Below, piece by piece: positions 6,319 through 11,180 of a stretch of DNA of 11,180 bases (position 1 is its first letter; each line of letters begins with the position of its first letter). This stretch comes from Clostridiales bacterium (GTDB lineage Bacteria; Bacillota; Clostridia; Christensenellales; Aristaeellaceae): NCBI GenBank assembly GCA_004555535.1, contig SFHU01000098.1, positions 1 to 11,180 on the forward strand, in the 5' to 3' direction. The notes under the pieces were generated by a model. It was not told the DNA's origin, made no database searches, and saw only the letters and a program-made list of their open reading frames with translations. Made by a program: the position numbers and the translations under genes.

Positions 6319-7584
6319 TCAATCCTCAAAGGCTTCCTCATACACCGCGTCGAGCGAATACATGTCGCCCGGCCGCGTTTCGCGCGCAATCCAGCGACCA
6401 TCCGTGAAATCCGGGAAGGGGACGGGCGCAGAGCCCATCGCGATGGACTGCTCGCTCAGGCAGGTGACGGCCATCCAGCTGGCGGCGTCGTAGACGTCGA
6501 TCGGGAAGGCGACCTGCTTCTGGATGGACTCGATGAACGCGCGCAGGACGAGATAATCCATCCCGCCGTGGCCGCCGCGCAGGCCGAACTCACGATAGGC
6601 GCGCCAGAGCGGATGCTCGTATTCCTCCATGTACTTCTTGTCCGGCTCCCACTCGTGCATCCAGTTCTTCGGGTCGACGGGCGTGCGCCCCTCGATGTAG
6701 ATGCCATGGTTGTCCTCCTGCCAGACGCCCTTGAGGCCCTGCACATAGCCGCCGCGGGAGTAGGGGCGGGGGAGTGTGCAGTCGTGCGTGAGGACGATGG
6801 TCTCGCCGTTGGCGCATTTGAGCATCGTCGTGACGACGTCGCCCTCGCAGAATTTCTCGCGGACGAGCGGGGAATCGGGTCTGTGCTCCGCGAGCCACGC
6901 ATGCTCACCGATGCCCTTGGAGGCCATGGAGACGAGCGAGAGGATGCGGTTGCCACGGTTCAGCTTGAGATAGGCGGCGATGGGACCGAGCTCGTGGGTG
7001 GGATAGAGCTCGCCGTTGCGGTGGAGGAAGTTGTTCTGGCGGTAGTGGAGCGTCAGGTCGCCCTCGCCGACCTCGTCGCGCAGGTCGTGCATATAGCCGC
7101 CGCGGCAATGCACCAGCTCGCCGAAGACGCCCTGGCGGATCATGTTGAGCAGCGCCATTTCGGTGTCGTTATAGCAGCAGTTCTCCAGCAGCATCAGCGG
7201 GACGCCGGTCTCCTCACTTGTGCGCACGAGCTGCCAGCATTCATCCAGCGAGGACGCGCCGCCGACCTCCGTGCCGACGATTTTGCCGTGCTTCATGGCG
7301 TCGATGGCGATGAGCGCATGCGTCGTCCAGCTCGTCATGATGACGACCGCCTCGACGTCTTCGCGGGCGTTGACCTCGCGATAATCCGTGGTGCCGAAGG
7401 GGACGACGCCGCGCGCCTTGCGCACATGCTCCTGCGCCGTTTTGACGCGATCCTCGTGGATATCGCAGACGGCCGCAACCTCCACGTCGGGCATGGTCAG
7501 CAGCAGGTCGAGCTGCGGGATGCCGCGAAAGCCGAAGCCGATGACGCCCAGACGGACGCAGCGGCCGGCAGTGCCCAGTTTCAT
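6319..7584 (-). CDS. Gfo/Idh/MocA oxidoreductase, GH109-type glycosidase-like
   Basis: A 421-residue protein with an N-terminal NAD-binding Rossmann motif (RLGVIGFGFRG, 11-21) and the long C-terminal domain of the Gfo/Idh/MocA family. GH109 hallmarks are EVGGASSLDECWQLV near 106-120, LENCCYND (133-140), NGELYPTHELGPIA (190-203, with Y194 and H197 in the YPTH motif) and GGHGGMDYLV (337-346). Known GH109 enzymes such as alpha-N-acetylgalactosaminidase use bound NAD for a transient oxidation at C3 and beta-elimination of the aglycone. This member has no Tat or Sec signal, so it should act in the cytoplasm, possibly on a sugar brought in by the adjacent ABC importer. The ATG has AAGGAGG 9 nt upstream and its own promoter. 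GH109-like assignment is good; substrate is unknown, and plain oxidoreductase activity remains possible. Confidence 0.85.
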   Translation of the reverse strand: MKLGTAGRCVRLGVIGFGFRGIPQLDLLLTMPDVEVAAVCDIHEDRVKTAQEHVRKARGVVPFGTTDYREVNAREDVEAVVIMTSWTTHALIAIDAMKHGKIVGTEVGGASSLDECWQLVRTSEETGVPLMLLENCCYNDTEMALLNMIRQGVFGELVHCRGGYMHDLRDEVGEGDLTLHYRQNNFLHRNGELYPTHELGPIAAYLKLNRGNRILSLVSMASKGIGEHAWLAEHRPDSPLVREKFCEGDVVTTMLKCANGETIVLTHDCTLPRPYSRGGYVQGLKGVWQEDNHGIYIEGRTPVDPKNWMHEWEPDKKYMEEYEHPLWRAYREFGLRGGHGGMDYLVLRAFIESIQKQVAFPIDVYDAASWMAVTCLSEQSIAMGSAPVPFPDFTDGRWIARETRPGDMYSLDAVYEEAFED

Positions 7585-7622
7585 TTGAAAGAGCCTCCTT
7601 TGTATGATCGATGTGCCGTATC

Positions 7623-7651
7623 ATCATAGCGCAAAACGGGGGCTGTTTCAA
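7623..7651 (-). promoter_or_regulatory. Sigma-A type promoter of the GH109-like gene
   Basis: On the minus strand TTGAAA (7651-7646) is followed by exactly 17 nt and TATGAT (7628-7623), one mismatch each to the housekeeping consensus. The -10 box ends 38 nt before the ATG at 7584, leaving a leader of about 30 nt with AAGGAGG in it. Around the expected start, an imperfect inverted repeat (ATGATaCG ... CGATCAT) could be an operator, which is tentative. The promoter lies just downstream of the importer's terminator, so this gene is a separate unit. Confidence 0.75.
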
Positions 7652-7664
7652 GGGATTCCGGGTG

Positions 7665-7705
7665 AAAAAGAAAAGAAGAGCCGCCATCCCGAAGGAGGGC
7701 GGCTC
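7665..7705 (-). terminator. Intrinsic terminator of the ABC importer operon
   Basis: In the minus direction GAGCCGCC (7705-7698) pairs with GGCGGCTC (7685-7678), with three further inner pairs closing a TTCG tetraloop. It is followed by a T-rich run, TTCTTTTCTTTTT. It stands about 33 nt after the stop of the solute-binding protein gene and before the promoter of the next gene. Confidence 0.9.
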
Positions 7706-7738
7706 CGAAAGCCTGTGCAGGTTGTTCAGACGGGGAGA

Positions 7739-9298
7739 TTACCAGCCGTACTTCGCTGCGTACTCCTCGACAACCTCGGTCGCCGGATCATAGTAGACGG
7801 CGGCGCGGGCCTTCATATCGGCGAACATGTCGGCCACAGGCGCGGTGCCGGAGATGATCTGCCAATACTCGGAGGTGAAGTTGAAGGCGGTGGTGTCGGT
7901 CACAGCGGTATCCTCGATCAGCATCGGGCCGATTTCCGGATAGACGACCTTCTTGTTGCGAATCTCGCAGGACTTGGTGTTGAGCGCCTTGGTCTCGTCG
8001 TTGTACTCGTCAAAGTACTCGACGTCCGGATACGCCTGAAGCTCGAAGCCCCAGCTCGTCCAGTGCGTCGCGGCGATGCACGGATATTTGCTGGTCAGCA
8101 GGGAGGCATTGCCATTCTCGTCGCGGATGAGGGAGATGGTGCCATCCTCATTGCGAACCCAATCTTCATTCTCAAAGCCCATGCGCAGCAGCTGGCCTTC
8201 CTCAGAGAGCAGATACTCATAGAACGCGAGGAAGCGGTCCATCTTCTCCTCGGTGATCTCCGGGGAGAACATGATGGCGACCATGCAGGAGATGTAGGCT
8301 TCCATGCAGGCCTCGTCGCCCTTGTTGGTGCCGAGGGTCGGAATCAGGTCGATGCGGTCAAACGGGTTGCAGTCCGGGTTCGCGGCGCCGTAGTATTCGA
8401 CGGCGACGCCGTTGATCCAGTCCGCGTCAGCGTTGCGGACGCACACGCCGAAGGCGTTGGAGGAGAATTTCTGCAGGCCGGTCTTCCACGTCGTCGCGGC
8501 GAAGTCCGGATCGATGGAGCCGTCCTCGTACATCTTGCGCAGCCACTCGAGCACCTCGATGTTGCTGTCGTCCAGCGCGCCGAAGAACCAGTTGCCCTCC
8601 GCGTCGCGGTTCCAGTAGCGGTTGGAGACGCCAGTGGAGGCGAAGAAGTAGCGCAGCGTGCCCAGACCATCGCCGGTCAGGCCGTAGGTGTCATTGATGC
8701 CGTTGCCATCCGGATCGTTGTAGGTGAACGCGTGGCAGACCTCATAGAGCTCCTCCCACGTGGTGGGCATCTCCATGCCGACCGCCGCGAGCCAGTCCTT
8801 GCGGATGAAGAGGCCCTTGCGCTCAGCGATGTAGATAGAGGGATCGGCGGAATCCGGCTTCGGCAGGAAGTAGTAGCCGCCGTACATGTTCTTGACGAGC
8901 TGCGCCACGGCATCATTCTCCAGGCGCGCCTTGATCAGCGGATACTTCTCGATCAGATCCTCCGGAATCTCGGCGACAAGCTCCTCAGGGATGAACTGCG
9001 TGATCTCCTGCGGGTAATAGAGGATATCCGCGGTGAAGACCTCAGGCAGCACACCGTCGACAGCGGCCAGCTGGGTGACAGCGAAATCGTTGTTGTAGTA
9101 GTTTGTTTCGCTCTGGATAAGGCTGATGCCGAACTGATCCTCGATGAACGCGGCCATCTTGTCGGTAGAGGCGTCCCAGGTGAAGGGATCGTCATCGCTG
9201 TCGGCGGTGATGGCGAGGATCTCGCCGTCATAGGCCAGCGCAGTGGCCGCCAACGCCAGCATCATCAGCGCCATCAGCAGAGAAAGCAGTTTTTTCAT
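7739..9298 (-). CDS. Extracellular carbohydrate-binding protein of an ABC importer (SBP family 1, LplA-like)
   Basis: A 519-residue secreted substrate-binding protein that would capture an oligosaccharide and deliver it to the two permeases encoded upstream. The N-terminus is a clear Sec signal (MKK, then hydrophobic residues 4-19) with likely cleavage after A20-L-A22. A DPDGNGINDTYG segment (195-206) forms the EF-hand-like calcium loop common in LplA/YtcQ-type proteins, preceded by PTTWEELYEVCHAF, the usual pattern of this group. The length of about 500 residues is also typical of the LplA type rather than of MalE. There is no lipobox cysteine at the cleavage site, so it is not an obvious lipoprotein. 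AAGGAGG lies 8 nt before the ATG, and a stem-loop precedes that. Ligand cannot be read from sequence. Confidence 0.9.
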   Translation of the reverse strand: MKKLLSLLMALMMLALAATALAYDGEILAITADSDDDPFTWDASTDKMAAFIEDQFGISLIQSETNYYNNDFAVTQLAAVDGVLPEVFTADILYYPQEITQFIPEELVAEIPEDLIEKYPLIKARLENDAVAQLVKNMYGGYYFLPKPDSADPSIYIAERKGLFIRKDWLAAVGMEMPTTWEELYEVCHAFTYNDPDGNGINDTYGLTGDGLGTLRYFFASTGVSNRYWNRDAEGNWFFGALDDSNIEVLEWLRKMYEDGSIDPDFAATTWKTGLQKFSSNAFGVCVRNADADWINGVAVEYYGAANPDCNPFDRIDLIPTLGTNKGDEACMEAYISCMVAIMFSPEITEEKMDRFLAFYEYLLSEEGQLLRMGFENEDWVRNEDGTISLIRDENGNASLLTSKYPCIAATHWTSWGFELQAYPDVEYFDEYNDETKALNTKSCEIRNKKVVYPEIGPMLIEDTAVTDTTAFNFTSEYWQIISGTAPVADMFADMKARAAVYYDPATEVVEEYAAKYGW

Positions 9299-9320
9299 TA
9301 GGATATCCTCCTTTTTTTCT

Positions 9321-9346
9321 ATATGCAGGCCTTGCGGCCCGTATAT
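9321..9346 (-). other. Intergenic mRNA hairpin just before the SBP ribosome-binding site
   Basis: Two 11-nt arms (9346-9336 and 9331-9321 in reading order) pair at 10 of 11 positions, including one G-T wobble, around a GCAA (GNRA) tetraloop. In the transcript it is followed by an A-rich run and the AAGGAGG of the binding-protein gene, with no U tail. It is therefore not a terminator on this strand. A role in RNA processing or in stabilising the binding-protein part of the message is likely but unproven. Confidence 0.6.
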
Positions 9347-9354
9347 CTGGTGGT

Positions 9355-10290
9355 TTAGCCCTTGACGGCGCCGATGGTGACGCCCTTTTCAAAGTACTTC
9401 TGGATGAAGGGGTAGATGATGACCATCGGCAGCGCGGTCGCGACGGCGCAGGCCATCTTGAGGCCCGTCTCGTTGAGGTAGATGCGCTTGCCGGTCGCGT
9501 CGCGCAGGCCCTCGAGGTTCTGCATCTCGGCGGGCTTGGCCTCCTGCAGGACGTAGTTGCGCACGATCAGCTGCAGCGGATAGAGCTTCTCATCGCGGAT
9601 GTAGAGCTGCGCGGAGAACCAGCTGTTCCACAGGCCGACCGCCACGAACATGGCGATGGTCGCCAGTGTCGGGATCGAGAGCGGATAGATGATCCTGAAG
9701 AGGATCGTGAATTCGTTCGCGCCGTCGATCTTGGCGGATTCCTCCAGCGAGGTGGGCAGCTGCTTGAAGAACGAGCGCACGATGATGAAGTTGAAGACGC
9801 TGACCGTGCCGGGCAGGATGAGCGCCAGCAGGTTGTTGGACAGGTGGAGCGTCTTGGTGACGTTGTAGTAGTTGGGGATCAGGCCACCGGAGAAGAACAT
9901 CGTGATCAGCAGATAGATCATGAAGAACTTGTGGCCGCGCAGCGTGGGCTTGGAGAGGCCGTAGGCCAGCATCGAGGTCACCAGCGTCGAGAGGAACGTG
10001 CCGCTGACGGTGATGAGCAGCGTGACGGCGTAGGCGCGCGGGATGGTCGGCGTGCCGAACATGTAGGAGTAGGCCTCCAGCGTCGGCTCCTTCGGGAAGA
10101 TGATGAAGGGCTCGCGCATGTACTCGGCGTTGCTCGTCAGCGAGATGGCAAAAATGTTGAAGAACGGGAAGATGATTGCGATTGCGATGAGGATGAACAG
10201 CGCGACGTTCAAAAAATCGAACAGGCGCTCACCGACGGTCAGACGGATTTTATTCTTGCCGTATTTGGGCAGAGGGGCGCGTGCGTTCAT
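9355..10290 (-). CDS. Carbohydrate ABC transporter permease, MalG/LplC-like
   Basis: A 311-residue inner-membrane permease with six hydrophobic segments (roughly 27-47, 88-110, 122-140, 152-175, 207-227, 278-297), matching the MalG-type half of a CUT1 importer. The cytoplasmic EAA loop that docks the ATPase is clear at 183-205: EESAKIDGANEF followed by YPLS. The GGLIPNYYNV segment and the C-terminal KYFEKGVTIGAVKG are typical of the LplC/YtcP subgroup, whose members go with long LplA-type binding proteins. The ATG has AAAAGGAGG 9 nt upstream and lies 34 nt beyond the stop of the other permease gene, so they form one operon. Confidence 0.92.
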   Translation of the reverse strand: MNARAPLPKYGKNKIRLTVGERLFDFLNVALFILIAIAIIFPFFNIFAISLTSNAEYMREPFIIFPKEPTLEAYSYMFGTPTIPRAYAVTLLITVSGTFLSTLVTSMLAYGLSKPTLRGHKFFMIYLLITMFFSGGLIPNYYNVTKTLHLSNNLLALILPGTVSVFNFIIVRSFFKQLPTSLEESAKIDGANEFTILFRIIYPLSIPTLATIAMFVAVGLWNSWFSAQLYIRDEKLYPLQLIVRNYVLQEAKPAEMQNLEGLRDATGKRIYLNETGLKMACAVATALPMVIIYPFIQKYFEKGVTIGAVKG

Positions 10291-10324
10291 GAATGATTAC
10301 CTCCTTTTCTCTTTCGCCTGTCGA

Positions 10325-11180
10325 TCAGAAGAAGCCTTCGCCGGACATCTTCTTGACGACAAAGTTGCTGGCGAACAGGAGGATGCAGTTGACAACCTGC
10401 TGGAACAGGCCGATGGCCGTCGACAGGTCGTATTCGCCCTTGGAGACGCCCATGTCGTAGACGTAGGTATCGATGACCTGGGCGACGGTCGTCTTGGTGG
10501 CCTCCGTGCGCAGGTTCATGATCTGGTCGAAGTTCGCGCCCATGACGGAGCCGACGTTGAGGATCAGCATGGTCGTAACGGAGAAGGCGATGGCCGGCAG
10601 GGTGATGTGGATGCACTGCTGGAAGCGGTTGGCACCGTCCAGATACGCGGCCTCGTACATCTCCTGATCGACGCCGGCGATGGCGGCCATGTAGATGATC
10701 GTTCCCCAGCCGGCCTCCTTCCAGATGCTCGTGCCGTAGAGCATGCCATAGAACATGTTCGGGTCGGAGAGCATGTTGATGGAGGACATGCCTAGCGAGA
10801 TGAGCAGCTTGTTGACCAGGCCGCTGGTGATGGAGAAGAGCGAGAAGAGCAGCGAGTACATGATGACCCAGCTGACGAAGTGCGGCAGATAGATGATCGT
10901 CTGCACGACCTTGCGGTAGCGGGTGCTCTTGAGCTCGTTCAGGAGCAGCGCGAGGATGATCGGGATCGGGAAGGTGATCAGCAGCTGCGTGATGCCGATG
11001 AAGAGCGTATTGCCGATGATGCTGCCGGCGATCGCGCGGCCGAAGAAGCGGTTGAAGTGCTCCAGCCCGCACCAGGAGGAGAACATGATGCCGCTCTTGA
11101 TCTTATAATCCTTGAAGGCGAGGATGATGCCATACATGGGCATGTAGCTAAAGATGAACACCACCAGGATGCCGGGCAGG
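10325..11180 (-). CDS. Carbohydrate ABC transporter permease, MalF/LplB-like (5' end outside window)
   Basis: The frame is open to the right window edge, and the first visible residues are LPGILVVFIFSYMPMYG, the conserved start of the first membrane segment in LplB/YtcP-type permeases, so only some 20-25 N-terminal residues are missing. Further membrane segments follow, and the EAA loop reads MYEAAYLDGANRF with a proline about ten residues on. The IYLPHFVSWVI and SIWKEAGWGTIIY stretches are family-typical. It would form the membrane channel with the MalG-like partner. The visible GTG at 11164 is internal to this conserved region and is not the start. No ATPase gene is in view; CUT1 importers of this kind often use a shared MsmX-type ATPase encoded elsewhere. 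Confidence 0.92.
   Translation of the reverse strand, partial: LPGILVVFIFSYMPMYGIILAFKDYKIKSGIMFSSWCGLEHFNRFFGRAIAGSIIGNTLFIGITQLLITFPIPIILALLLNELKSTRYRKVVQTIIYLPHFVSWVIMYSLLFSLFSITSGLVNKLLISLGMSSINMLSDPNMFYGMLYGTSIWKEAGWGTIIYMAAIAGVDQEMYEAAYLDGANRFQQCIHITLPAIAFSVTTMLILNVGSVMGANFDQIMNLRTEATKTTVAQVIDTYVYDMGVSKGEYDLSTAIGLFQQVVNCILLFASNFVVKKMSGEGFF

Noticed and set aside
6061..7629. 522-codon open frame on the + strand opposite the GH109-like gene
   Set aside because: It crosses the terminator hairpin and the end of the nucleotidyltransferase gene, and its translation has no motif; the minus-strand gene has clear GH109 motifs.
7241..7687. 148-codon minus-strand frame upstream of and overlapping the GH109-like gene
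   Set aside because: It is another frame of the same DNA, Arg-rich, and runs through the promoter and terminator.
7604..9301. 565-codon open frame on the + strand opposite the solute-binding protein gene
   Set aside because: Low-complexity, Val/Gly/Arg/Asp-rich translation with no family motif, exactly antisense to a gene with signal peptide, ribosome-binding site and terminator. A codon-bias shadow.

Overview
The window looks like chromosome from a fairly GC-rich Gram-positive-type anaerobe. My best guess is a Bacillota/Clostridia gut or rumen lineage, from protein style only. The supporting signs are strong AGGAGG ribosome-binding sites before almost every gene, a sigma-A type promoter, a carbohydrate ABC transporter of the LplA/LplB/LplC (CUT1) type without its own ATPase, and a YkuE-like metallophosphoesterase. 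No 16S, tRNA, mobile element, CRISPR array or origin is visible. I cannot name a species.

Left half (1-6262, all + strand): the end of a tightly packed surface-glycan operon, with most gaps 2-14 nt. The order is the C-terminal part of a family 2 glycosyltransferase (cut by the window edge), a NeuA/KdsB-type cytidylyltransferase, a two-domain protein with an HMGL/DmpG-type aldolase domain plus a Rossmann-like C-terminal domain, a KdsC-like HAD phosphatase, a membrane-anchored metallophosphoesterase, a NodB-type polysaccharide deacetylase with a TTG start, and an NTP_transf_5 family nucleotidyltransferase. A long hairpin at 6265-6304 ends this operon and also the convergent gene from the right.

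The most interesting part is 589-3327. The cytidylyltransferase and the KdsC-like phosphatase are what one expects in a CMP-Kdo or CMP-nonulosonate pathway. The PEP-dependent synthase (KdsA/NeuB) that normally goes with them is absent, and a DRE-TIM metal-dependent aldolase stands in its place. My inference is that this is an alternative, aldolase-based route to a CMP-activated 2-keto-3-deoxy acid sugar. The aldolase's C-terminal domain has motifs resembling GT42 sialyltransferase/DUF115 folds.

Right half (6319-11180, all - strand): reading right to left, a CUT1 carbohydrate importer made of an LplB/MalF-like permease (cut by the window edge), an LplC/MalG-like permease and a secreted solute-binding protein. 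These are followed by a U-tailed hairpin terminator with a UUCG loop, and then a separately promoted Gfo/Idh/MocA oxidoreductase of the GH109 glycosidase type. A near-perfect promoter (TTGAAA, 17 nt, TATGAT) lies just upstream of the GH109-like gene. This side probably imports an oligosaccharide and degrades it in the cytoplasm. No gap longer than about 155 nt lacks a gene. Long antisense open frames over the SBP, GH109 and metallophosphoesterase genes are codon-bias shadows.
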